64,000 bases of DNA from Sipunculus nudus (lineage: Eukaryota; Annelida; Sipuncula; Golfingiida; Sipunculidae): positions 2,901,900 to 2,965,899 of the forward strand of contig CM049322.1 of assembly GCA_026874595.1 (NCBI GenBank), in the 5' to 3' direction. A program made the translations under genes and the position numbers. The notes under the pieces were generated by a model. It did no database searches. It had not been told where the DNA came from and saw only the letters and a list, made by a program, of their open reading frames with translations. Positions 23,201 to 28,994 of this stretch are shown piece by piece; the first letter of the stretch is position 1; every line of letters starts with the position of its first letter.

Positions 23201-24069
23201 AGAATGGTATCAAATAAAGCTAGCAATCACATCAACCCGTTGGTGACACAGGCCAAGACTGGGCATGTTTACATGTATTTTCATTTATAATAAATAAAAT
23301 GGGTATTTAATATTTTTGTAATTCATATAGACATATACCTTTCCTTTTCATACCCAAGTAGAGATATATATGATTAGTATGACCCAGGATCATTTATTCA
23401 AAATGATAATAAACTCTTCACTTAAACAAAAGCACAGTCAACTACACCTCCATGCACAGATAATATAGATTAACATGTGCTCTGAATTTAGTGCAATATC
23501 AGCTCTTGGTAACAGCATGAAAGTTAAAAGTTTATCCACCCAAGACTATTTTGTTGTGTTTAAACGTTTACCTGATTGTTCATCTTAATAAAACTTCCTG
23601 TTTACTCAAACTGTCTTTATATATACATTTATTTTAATAAGGTAGATCTTTGGCAAATAAAAAGTGCTTTGAGAGAACCTATTAAAAACTGGCAAGGCCG
23701 GTTCATTTACTGAAGGACCAGTTCAAATTTTTGCCAATTACATGCCCTGTATGCATGTATTATGTGTAGACCCACAACAGCCAAGAATAAAATACAGGCA
23801 AGATATCAGTGCAGCCATGTTGTTTGTTGATTATCTGAACTGGCGTTTGTTGCATCTTACAAGGGTATGCTGCCTTGCCACCTGGTGCCCATGTGCAGAC
23901 AAAGCAGCGTGTAACCAGAGTTTATTACGTGCAATGGTTTACCACTGCGTGTGGAGCGTAGGCACTAGTATAGTTCCAGCATTTACAGTATCTGTCTAAT
24001 TTAATTACCTCTGAAAAGAAGCACTGGTGTTTGGTTTCTTTTCTTCCGTGGCATCTTTTTCCGTGGCAT
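4176..24069 (-). CDS. PWWP / zinc-finger / tyrosine-recombinase-like protein gene, ten coding exons with one in-frame stop
   Basis: This is the summary entry for the gene. All exon joins keep phase and total 3,540 nt (1,179 codons plus stop). Predicted order by residue: basic start (MPRKK twice); PWWP-like domain about 20-100 (G-D-A-V-W, W-W-P-G, V-K-H-V-K-P-F); Glu-Glu-Lys repeats about 102-243; acidic Ser/Asp-rich linker with basic clusters at 327-336 and 475-482; zinc fingers C490/C493/H503/H509 and C585/C588/H600/C604; recombinase fold about 765-1040 with R854 (R-C-G-E-L), K903 or K906, R977 and Y1011/Y1012; C-terminal basic Myb/SANT-like domain about 1100-1179. The architecture suggests a nuclear, chromatin-reading protein built on a transposon-derived recombinase (inference; Crypton-like origin is my best guess). 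Codon 991 is TAA, so translation as read would end at residue 990. Either the gene copy is inactivated or a shortened protein is made. Confidence 0.8.
4433..5009 (-). other. Intron 9
   Basis: 577 bp, donor GTAAAA, acceptor TATAG. I see nothing in it beyond AT-rich sequence. Confidence 0.7.
5010..5141 (-). CDS. Coding exon 9: acidic linker
   Basis: Acceptor AATTTTCAG before 5141 and donor G/GTAAAA after 5010; it enters with two bases and leaves with one, matching both neighbours. It encodes residues 1052-1094, an acidic Glu/Asp-rich spacer with T-F-E-D-D-Y and M-E-E-E-N-F between the recombinase fold and the basic C-terminal domain. No catalytic residue is expected here. It has no internal stop. 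Confidence 0.75.
5142..5861 (-). other. Intron 8
   Basis: 720 bp, donor GTATGA and acceptor TTTTCAG. Holds a C-run at 5733-5744; otherwise nothing recognisable. Confidence 0.7.
5862..6057 (-). CDS. Coding exon 8: box III and nucleophile tyrosine region, contains in-frame TAA
   Basis: Acceptor TTTAATCCAG before 6057 and donor G/GTATGA after 5862. The exon starts in phase 0 and reads A-F-N-I-T, then TAA at 6040-6042, then Q-Q-R-Q-W-I-V-D-H-L-G-N and V-H-K-I-Y-Y-R. The part after the stop is clearly coding: it matches the last active-site box of tyrosine recombinases (L-G-H...Y, here L-G-N...Y-Y) and the following helix (A-K-L-L-L-L-M). In other proteins of this kind I would expect Glu or a similar residue at the stop, so a GAA to TAA change is a simple explanation. 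No other acceptor in the neighbourhood restores the frame. Confidence 0.8.
6058..8048 (-). other. Intron 7
   Basis: 1,991 bp, donor GTAATG. It contains repeat-family sequence: a start-type block with GACGCTCAGCTGACC near 7119-7250, a G-run near 7349-7357, and an end-type block with AGTCAGCTGAGCTAAAA near 7990-8010. These may form one insertion of roughly 0.9 kb. No gene seen. Confidence 0.65.
7119..8010 (+). mobile_element. Copy of the CTCAGCTGA / TCAGCTGAG dispersed repeat family
   Basis: The start block shares the words CTCAGCTGACCAGTT, GAGTGAGC, TTCACAAAG and TTTAGCTACTTGC with the copy at 14780-14930. The end block TTAGTCAGCTGAGCTAA is shared with 12300-12322 and 57484-57513. The ends GCTCAGCTGA and TCAGCTGAGC are inverted copies of each other. 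Internal text includes two related segments of about 300 bp (AGGACAATAGGTG...CATGACAA near 7390 and 7700). Confidence 0.55.
8049..8167 (-). CDS. Coding exon 7: recombinase box II
   Basis: Acceptor TATATTTTTAG before 8167 and donor CAG/GTAATG after 8049; completes a split Arg codon and ends in phase 0. Residues 947-985. Key stretch is I-R-S-T-N-M-R-R-Y-M-A-T, which aligns with the H-x-x-R-H-x-x-A-T box of tyrosine recombinases. R977 would be the second catalytic arginine, but the histidine three residues before it is replaced by T974. The substitution suggests loss or weakening of canonical catalysis. Confidence 0.8.
8485..9060 (+). mobile_element. Fragment of the CTCAGCTGA repeat family
   Basis: Starts with AATGGGTCATGACGCTCAGCTGA, a close match (with one split) to the starts at 11713 and 54338. 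Near 8930-9000 it contains GAGACTTAATTTCAG and CATGGACCTCCCT, shared with the units of the 54-57 kb element. No clear end block is seen. Confidence 0.5.
9653..9719. repeat. (TA)n microsatellite
   Basis: Interrupted TA repeat inside intron 6. Confidence 0.9.
10198..10301. mobile_element. Short inverted-end (MITE-like) element, TTATTGCAA ends
   Basis: Left end reads TTATTGCAACAGACTTAA; the right end carries CTTAAGTCA and then TTATTGCAATAGGGCCC. A related element lies at about 24803-24955 with the same TTGCAATAA / TTATTGCAA ends and CTTAAGTC motifs. The length near 100 bp and lack of coding capacity fit a non-autonomous DNA element. Confidence 0.5.
10517..10643 (-). CDS. Coding exon 6: recombinase beta-hairpin to helix segment
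   Basis: Acceptor TTTACAG before 10643 and a strong donor GTAAGT after 10517. It enters in phase 0 and leaves one base. Residues 904-945 begin C-G-K-M-V-P-V-I-I and end N-G-Y-L-F-A-S-S. The G-K-x-G-K-x-V-P-V pattern across the exon 5/6 junction fits the beta-hairpin lysine region of tyrosine recombinases (K903 or K906), and the Y-L-F-A segment is the usual strand before box II. Confidence 0.8.
10644..11339 (-). other. Intron 5
   Basis: 696 bp, donor GTTTGT and acceptor TTTACAG. Nothing recognisable in it. Confidence 0.7.
11340..11463 (-). CDS. Coding exon 5: recombinase domain, after the first catalytic arginine
   Basis: Acceptor TTTTTTTAACAG before 11463 and donor AAAG/GTTTGT after 11340; completes a split Gln codon and ends in phase 0. 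Encodes residues 863-903: Y-T-N-R-K-T-G, L-T-D-F-E-K-Q-L and V-V-E-I-R-G-K at the end. The E-I-R-G-K strand leads into the beta-hairpin lysine. No stop in frame. Confidence 0.8.
11464..12346 (-). other. Intron 4
   Basis: 883 bp, donor GTAGGT. Most of it is an inserted repeat (see 11713-12322), with a (TA)n run at about 11809-11826 and a G-run at 11961-11976. Confidence 0.7.
11713..12322 (+). mobile_element. Near-complete CTCAGCTGA / TCAGCTGAGC repeat element
   Basis: About 610 bp. Starts GGGACCCTTGGGTCCTGGCA then CTCAGCTGAA, ends CCTTAGTCAGCTGAGCTAA. The length and both ends match the 45340-45962 copy, which lies in the opposite orientation. No open reading frame of note, so non-autonomous. 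It lies in intron 4 against the donor side of exon 4, leaving only about 24 bp of other sequence. Confidence 0.65.
12347..14690 (-). CDS. Coding exon 4: repeats, acidic linker, two zinc fingers and start of recombinase domain
   Basis: A single 2,344-nt exon open throughout (acceptor ATTTTTTGAAG before 14690; donor CA/GTAGGT after 12347). It encodes residues 82-861. In order: end of the PWWP helical part (K-K-K-P-A-L-L-A-K-F-E-A-D-I), about 24 Glu-Glu-Lys repeats, a Ser/Asp-rich acidic stretch, basic clusters (K-K-K-Q-R-K-K-R and G-K-K-K-K-S-R-R), zinc finger 1 (C-x2-C-x9-H-x5-H), zinc finger 2 (C-x2-C-x11-H-x3-C), then a helical core-binding region and the first recombinase box N-R-R-R-C-G-E-L with R854. 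A methionine at 14200-14202 could serve as an internal start and would give a form lacking the PWWP domain and the repeats. No frame damage is seen in this exon. Confidence 0.85.
14205..14630 (-). repeat. In-frame 15/18-bp minisatellite coding for E-E-K repeats
   Basis: About 24 tandem units of the plus-strand form TTTTCCTCAGATGNTGTC, with 15-bp and 18-bp variants that all keep frame. On the minus strand they read T-(T/A/I)-(S/P)-E-E-K, five or six residues each. Unit variants (S-C, I-P, A-S) recur in blocks such as I-P-E-E-K-T-T-S-E-E-K-T-S-E-E-K, indicating recent multi-unit duplication. Confidence 0.9.
14780..14930 (+). mobile_element. Start fragment of the CTCAGCTGA repeat family
   Basis: Reads CATGTGTCATGACACTCAGCTG followed, with small changes, by the same 130-bp text as 7119-7250 (GAGTGAGC, GGTTCACAAAG, TTTAGCTACTTGC). 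A further short start block with GGGCCCCACGGGTCATGG lies at 15264-15300. Confidence 0.55.
15724..16869 (+). mobile_element. Inverted-end element with dimeric core repeats separated by GGTGGCGCCACC
   Basis: Left end TGTATCGGCCTAAATCAGAG (15724-) and right end ACTCTGTTTTGGCGGATACA (16850-16869) are imperfect inverted copies. Between them the palindrome GGTGGCGCCACC or a close variant occurs at about 15843, 15990, 16118, 16266, 16397 and 16545, spaced alternately about 147 and 130 bp, so the true unit is a dimer of about 278 bp. Related tracts lie at 55023-56220 and 22970-23150. The layout (inverted ends around tandem core units) resembles the pearl/BIV160-type elements described in bivalves, but I cannot confirm that relation. 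Confidence 0.65.
17876..19100 (+). repeat. Tandem array, about 133-bp unit, roughly nine copies
   Basis: The block AGAGGGGTTATCTTTTTCTA begins at about 18115, 18249, 18382, 18515, 18648 and 18781, a steady 133-bp step. Each unit holds two related halves (ATTGTCTGTARAAGAGGGGTTA forms). The edge units (17876-18060 and 18900-19100) are divergent or shortened (about 120 bp) and use GACGGGACA(T/C)CAGCTTT in place of the central units' ACACCCTTTGCATAT text. Confidence 0.9.
19660..19730 (-). CDS. Coding exon 3: PWWP domain, C-terminal part
   Basis: Acceptor TTCTTATTTGGCAG before 19730 and donor G/GTAATG after 19660. The first base completes a Glu codon. It encodes L-Q-K-S-V-K-H-V-K-P-F-Y-D-M-V-S-E-L-T-M-K-G-R. 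V-K-H-V-K-P-F corresponds to the L-x-x-L-K-P-Y turn that closes the PWWP beta-barrel before the helices. Phase matches both neighbours. Confidence 0.7.
19731..21484 (-). other. Intron 2
   Basis: 1,754 bp, donor GTAAGT. Contains a (TA)n run at 20246-20294; otherwise AT-rich with nothing recognised. Confidence 0.7.
20246..20294. repeat. (TA)n microsatellite
   Basis: Uninterrupted TA repeat inside intron 2. Confidence 0.9.
21485..21593 (-). CDS. Coding exon 2: PWWP domain core
   Basis: Acceptor TTTCTTTGTAG before 21593 and donor GA/GTAAGT after 21485. Read in the frame fixed by its neighbours it encodes E-G-D-A-V-W-V-K-L-D, then C-W-W-P-G-M-V-V and V-N-C-V-F-L-D-E-D-V-E. G-D-x-V-W-x-K followed by W-W-P-G at this spacing is the signature of PWWP domains, which bind methylated histone H3 tails and DNA on nucleosomes. 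The loop that usually carries P-W-W-P has C-W-W-P here. Confidence 0.8.
21594..24008 (-). other. Intron 1 of the coding part
   Basis: 2,415 bp, donor GTAATT. A fragment of the dimeric-repeat family (text like TGCAAAATTTCAGCCCGATT and GTCCCAAGATATG) lies near 22970-23150. Nothing else recognised; the short plus-strand frame at 23742-23999 shows no coding signs. Confidence 0.65.
22970..23150 (+). repeat. Fragment of the GGTGGCGCCACC-family unit
   Basis: Shares the order of short blocks GCGCATGATATAAAGCT, TGCAAAATTT, GGTCA, GAGATATG-like and GAAAGGTCAGAGGTCAA with 16280-16720. Lacks the palindrome and the inverted ends. Confidence 0.5.
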
Positions 24070-24072
24070 CTC
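24009..24072 (-). CDS. Coding exon 1: probable start of the PWWP-recombinase protein
   Basis: Acceptor TGTTTGTATTCAG before 24072 and donor AG/GTAATT after 24009. In the only frame that enters the PWWP exon correctly it reads G-A-G then ATG (24067-24069): M-P-R-K-K-M-P-R-K-K-R-N-Q-T-P-V-L-L-F-R. The basic start and G at -3 make this a fair initiator, three bases into the exon. The upstream exon near 26918-26991 does not join in this frame, so I take 24069 as the start; a missed small exon could change that. Confidence 0.6.
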
Positions 24073-26917
24073 CTGAATACAAACATACAATGTTTATACA
24101 ACTGCAATATGGTATTCACTTTTGAAAGCTAACATTATTATTGACCTGAACTAAGGGTGTTCACTGCAAGATATAAGACACAACGCCACCTGATAATTTA
24201 GAGATTTACTTGTGGTGACATAAACTACTGATCAAATCAGCTGCATCCAGGTTGGGCAAAACCCAGGTTTAAGCATAAAGCCTAGCCCAGTGGGTTTTTC
24301 TAGGTTAACCCTGGTTTTATGGGTTTTACGAGTTATACAGGCAATATAAGGTCGATTCAAAATTGAATATGATTATATTAATTGGTAAATATGATTCTGT
24401 GCTTTTATATTTTGTCAATATAATGCTGTTTTAAGGGCTATGTCTGACAATATTTAACATATGAAGCAATTAATTATGATACACTTTACAAAATGATGTA
24501 CTACAAGTGGCCACTGGCTGTCATATTCTCTGGTCACTGGCTATCACTTTATTTGGGATTTGTACAAGTATTCAGTAATGATCTGCATCAAAGGTGTATC
24601 ATAATCCCACCCTGATGATAATGATCATCCACCCAGGGCAGGTTGATATCCAATTAAACATGACCTGCAGATTCAGCCACCTAGCAAAGCTGTGCACAGC
24701 ACCTACTCTGATTGTAACCAGTATTCATGGCCAGGCTAAAGGTGGACTTGTGCACTTTTAATTGTTAGCAAATGACAAGATAAAGATACCAGGGGTGTGT
24801 TGCAATAAGGTGACTTAAGTCATGTAGGTGACTTAAGCCCAGGGGCATGTGTGTCCCCATGATAACCATTATGACATCACAATTGTAATCATGGTATTTA
24901 GGCCCCCAACTGGGCTTAAGTCCAGTAAAATGTTATTGCAACAGGCCCCAGGGAGTTAAGTGGTGGATGTGAAGGGATTCTTCAGTAATCCCTGGAGAGC
25001 TGAAACATCTGTCAGGGTGTTATAGCTGGCCAGCCCTTATGTTAATACTGTTTCAATGCACCATTTCTAGTTATCTGTGTGCTGAATGGGACAACAATGC
25101 ACATTAGAGCAAGACACTAACTGGGTCAAAGAAGGCTTCCAAGCTGATGTTTTCCATAGCCATAGGGCTCTGATAATGAGCTCTGACATTGAGAATGGAG
25201 AATTTTTTAAAATTCAGTTATTAACTTAATTGTGTACAATTCAACCACATGTAAACAGTGATATCAATATTTTTACAAATTTATATAACATGATATATTA
25301 TATACACAACCAAAAAATTTGGAATTTATATATAAACACAGTCTTAAAAATATGCCCATAAAATACACATGTGGGTTGTAAGACTTATTGCCTGCCCCGG
25401 TAATAAGTGGTATTACCTGTCAGGGTTTACCTGTCTGGGTATTACACGCCCAAGCCTGGCTGCATCCAATACATACCAACAGCTATATATCAGACCTGCC
25501 TTACTGGTGTGATTTTCATTCTTGGTTTGTAAAAATAGGTGCTAACAGCTTACATATATATACATGCCTTGCCTAGTTTTACTGTGTATGTCACCCCGTC
25601 ATCTTATTACAATGCCCGGACTGAATCTTGGGTTGGAATACAACCCATATAAATTCACACACATACAAAATTAAATGTCAGAAATACAGTAAACTCCTAA
25701 AAATCTCAAATTTTTAAATAAATTTTTCAAACAATGCAAATTATTCTCATTACTGTGAGCCAGCTAATTTAATATTGATCATATCAAAAGATAAAAAAAT
25801 TACAACCTATAAAATACATGTTTGAGACCCTGATAGAGGGAAAATGACCTAAAATTAAGTCCTGTTTCAAGTTGGGTATATATACCAAGTCGGGTTAACA
25901 TGTTTGACACACTGGGGTACTTTCTACATATTAAACCCTCTGGAAATACTCTTAACACAAAAAACTTGTTAATTTCCGTGAAATTACCGAGTATTTACCT
26001 ATGGTTTTACAAATTAGTCATCACATATGGGTGGAATCCAAAATGTGAAGTAATAAAACCAAGAACTGATGGAAGATCATCAAACTGGTAAACAACCAAA
26101 CAATAATGATGAAATAAAACTATATCTGTAACATCAATATTTAACAGCTGACAATAATACAGGGTGGAAGACAACACATGACTGTCATCAAAGAAAACCA
26201 GAGCAGCAGGGAGGTCCATTATGGTAACCTGTTGATAAATCAAAAACAGAACAATGTCAACCAGGTAAATTAATTGCAACAATATCTTCAAGTTAATATG
26301 TTTGAATTAAAATGAAAAAAAAAATATTATCTAAAATAAACTGAAACAGGCCCCAAACTGTAAAACTTAAATTGTAACCATTATCTTCCAGTTAAAAAGT
26401 AAATGGAAAAGTAAAATTTCTTTAAAAAAAATTGAATCAAATAAAAATTAAAAAAGAAAAATATCTTAAAATTGCAAACATTTTAAACCAAAAAGATGAG
26501 ACACCTATTGAAATCAAATCTGAACACCAAACTAAATCCTAAATTACAATAGATAAAGATACTGGGGACTTTAAACTTGCACTTGCAGCCGATTCATTAT
26601 ATATATTATTATAGTGCAACAACAGAAAAGGTTTCAGGCTTTCTGGGCCATATCAATGAATGAATATAATAAATAGCAAAATTATTTAGGTTCGCTAAAA
26701 TTGCCAATCAATTCATCTTATGGCAACTAAATTTTAGTTGATAAGGAAACAAATTTGAAAGAAATCGCGAAAGATTTGAAAGACAATGGAACGGAGTAAA
26801 ATTTATAAATCTGAAGCGGCATTCACCCGTCGCGCGACAAAATGATGATCGAGAGGGCACCCCCTTTCGCAAATACTTCATTCCGTCAGAAAAAATATTA
26901 ATAAGGTAATCCATTAC
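24073..26917 (-). other. Intron between 5' exon and first coding exon
   Basis: 2,845 bp, donor GTAATG. Contains a short inverted-end element (about 24803-24955). The rest is AT-rich with no recognised feature. Confidence 0.55.
24803..24955. mobile_element. Short inverted-end (MITE-like) element, second copy
   Basis: Left end TTGCAATAAGGTGACTTAAG, right end GGCTTAAGTCC then TTATTGCAACAGGCCCC. Shares ends and the CTTAAGTC motif with 10198-10301. About 150 bp, no coding capacity. Confidence 0.5.
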
Positions 26918-27031
26918 CTTCCGTTTCTGGTAATTGGCTCATACGTTGATATTTCATCAATCTTCAGATCCTCGGAACCCGGCTTCTCCATCCGTCGAAC
27001 GAGAACGCGGATAACTTCCAAATTCACCGTC
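26918..27031 (-). other. Probable 5' non-coding exon with an upstream ATG
   Basis: On the minus strand a donor G/GTAATGG follows 26918. An ATG at 26989-26991 (GGATGG context) opens a frame M-E-K-P-G-S-E-D-L-K-I-D-E-I that reaches the donor in phase 2. Spliced to 24072 this frame runs out of register with the PWWP frame and stops in the next exon, so it would act as an overlapping upstream frame. If an unseen exon intervenes, it could instead be the true N-terminus. The transcription start is not defined; 27031 is only an outer guess. Confidence 0.45.
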
Positions 27032-27039
27032 TGACGTCA
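27032..27039. promoter_or_regulatory. CRE palindrome TGACGTCA
   Basis: Exact full-length CREB/ATF site just upstream (minus sense) of the probable 5' exon, in a CpG-richer stretch (26800-27400) that stands out from the AT-rich surroundings. A second exact copy lies at 27260-27267. Confidence 0.5.
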
Positions 27040-27197
27040 CACCGGAACACGGCTAATTTTTCTAACTTTTTTTGTTTTAGCATTTATTCCTAGGATTAAC
27101 ACATACAAAATCATTATTCTTTTGTAAATTATTGCTTAAATTGATATTATTAACATAAAATATAAAAAACAAAACATACAAAAATACGTGTTTGTCG

Positions 27198-27244
27198 CAC
27201 TCGGAACATCTCGGCCGGCGGATTCGTCCGAGGTGTTCCGAGTG
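27198..27244. promoter_or_regulatory. 17-bp inverted repeat with 13-nt loop
   Basis: Arms CACTCGGAACATCTCGG (27198-27214) and CCGAGGTGTTCCGAGTG (27228-27244) pair with one mismatch (a G-T wobble). Lies between the two CRE sites. Confidence 0.75.
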
Positions 27245-27259
27245 GTGGTTGTCAGGGTG

Positions 27260-27267
27260 TGACGTCA
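27260..27267. promoter_or_regulatory. Second CRE palindrome TGACGTCA
   Basis: Exact CREB/ATF palindrome in the context GTGACGTCAC, 228 bp from the first. Two perfect sites in one short GC-richer stretch suggest a real promoter. Confidence 0.45.
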
Positions 27268-27464
27268 CGCAGTAACGAGATTCATGGCTGTAGTTCCACA
27301 GTTTCCCTGCAGATGGCGATGTCGTAAGGCCAGTACGTCCAACACAGACACTTTTCGCGACAGACAAAGTGCTTTCAGACATCAGACAAAACGTTGTGGG
27401 GTCATTTTTCCGGATATGTCAAAAAAGCCCCGAAATGTCGTTTTGTACCATTAGAAAGCCATTT

Positions 27465-27488
27465 CATTGTGGGGTCATCCCCACAATG
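27465..27488. repeat. Perfect 10-bp inverted repeat
   Basis: CATTGTGGGG, TCAT, CCCCACAATG. Further partial copies (TTGTGGGGTCAT near 27394, CCCCACAAG near 27497, CCCCACATTGTAG near 27530) surround it, so the area looks like decayed inverted-repeat DNA. Confidence 0.7.
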
Positions 27489-27575
27489 TAAAAAAACCCC
27501 ACAAGTTAATACTCTACTATTAAACCACCCCACATTGTAGTTCATGTAAGAGCAGACAGACAAACAGACAGACAG

Positions 27576-27578
<3 letters not shown>

Positions 27579-27622
<44 letters not shown>
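27579..27622. repeat. (GA)n microsatellite
   Basis: About 22 GA units preceded by CAGACAGACAGAGC. Confidence 0.9.
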
Positions 27623-27625
<3 letters not shown>

Positions 27626-27701
27626 GGGTTAACTATCCAGACATCATAATGCATAAAAGAATGGTTCTCGGATGATCGATTTGGATTTATCTATTTTACA
27701 G

Positions 27702-27907
27702 GGAGACTCTGGAGGGCCTTTGAACTGTTAGCTGGGGCACGGTTATTATGTCACGGCTGGAACAGCAAGTTGGTCCCGAACTGGTTGCAGCCACGCCGGG
27801 GTGTACCGATGGGCTACGGAGAGTTTAAAGAAAAGGTGGCATGGATCAAAAAGACTTGCAACGACTGCATCAAAGTTAACCAGGGGGATATCTGGTTGAT
27901 ATTTTAA
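27702..27907 (+). pseudogene. Broken last exon of a chymotrypsin-like (S1) serine protease
   Basis: After an acceptor (TCTATTTTACAG) the sequence reads G-D-S-G-G-P-L-N-C, the motif holding the catalytic serine of S1 peptidases. TAG follows at 27729-27731, then L-G-H-G-Y-Y-V-T-A-G and S-W-S-R-T-G-C-S-H-A-G-V-Y as expected for the last exon of such a protease. A frameshift near 27807-27815 then moves the reading to E-F-K-E-K-V-A-W-I-K-K-T-C, the usual closing helix, with TAA at 27905-27907. One nonsense codon and one frameshift make this a pseudo-exon. No other protease exon (histidine or aspartate box) is seen upstream in the window. Confidence 0.8.
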
Positions 27908-28163
27908 TACAATCAATTGAAAAATGAAATGTACAGAATGAGTTTTCAAAAGAGACATAGGGATGATTTGACATTCCACTTTTTTTGTTCAATCGGTCTG
28001 TATGACAAGCATAATAAGCAGACATCACATATTTTGAAAGTTTAAATGTTGGCCTCCCTTCTTAAGGTTTGTACCGGTTCCGCTGTGTTACATAATGCTA
28101 TAAACAGGCAAACAGAACAAATAGAGAGGAGGGAAACATGACTTCCTTAGCAGATGGCATCGT

Positions 28164-28350
28164 GATACCTGCCGGACTGGTGTTACATTAAGATGTGAGA
28201 CCTGCCGGACTGGGGTTACACTAAGATGTGAGACCTGCCGGACTGGTGTTACATTAACACGTGATACCTGACGGACTGATGCTACATTAACACTTTATAC
28301 CTGTCAGACTGTTGCTACATTAACATATCATACCTGCCGGACTGATGCAA
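28164..28350 (+). repeat. 33-bp tandem repeat, six copies
   Basis: CCTGCCGGACTG recurs with an exact 33-bp step at 28168, 28201, 28234, 28267, 28300 and 28333. The remainder of each unit is GTGTTACATTAANANNTGANA with growing differences toward the right. Confidence 0.95.
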
Positions 28351-28990
28351 ATGTGGCGTCCTCCAGTGGGAGTTCATTAAATGCAGACCTTTCTTGAGTA
28401 TGATCACGTTATATTAGCTTTTGTTACTTTCCAATTGATGTTAATGTCATTTGAATAGAAATAGCAAGCTGATGCAATTTCGTCGTACGTCTTAAAATTA
28501 TATAATAAATAACTTAGTATAATATATCCTAGTATATGTTACCCAGCATTTGTAATAGTGTCACTTATCGACATAATCTGCATCTGCCCAAGTACCGCTA
28601 CAGTGATCCCTAAATAAACCTGTTGCATATCATTCCAATCCAACCAAGCGATCTGCGCATTTATTTCATTGTATATTACTTATTACGTTAGAAATACGGA
28701 GATAGAAATTATTATGTTGAACTTTATAAGATGACTATAACATTATTTCTTAAGAGTTGTTAAACCTAGAAAATGGCCTTGATTAAGTAAAGGGCCGGAT
28801 CAAACACTTTGAATAATCAATATATTAAGGGTATGCTTTATGTAATACCCTCTTCCAGTACAACACCAGGATTTCCCTTTGTCATTCCTGACCAATTTTT
28901 AAAATCAAAGAAAACTACTGGAACTGACAAGACCTATTATTATTTTATACCTATTTTTTATAGATGTAGATATACTTTTAAATTTATAGT
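28351..28990. other. Unassigned AT-rich DNA
   Basis: I see no gene or repeat in this stretch. Confidence 0.6.
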
Positions 28991-28994
28991 TGTG

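Noticed and set aside
26007-26291. Minus-strand 94-residue open frame in the first intron
   Set aside because: I tested it as a missing exon between 26918 and 24072, but it has no convincing acceptor/donor pair that restores frame.
27077-27382. 101-residue minus-strand open frame upstream of the gene
   Set aside because: It crosses the promoter hairpin and CRE site, has no splice donor in register and ends in hydrophobic AT-rich sequence.
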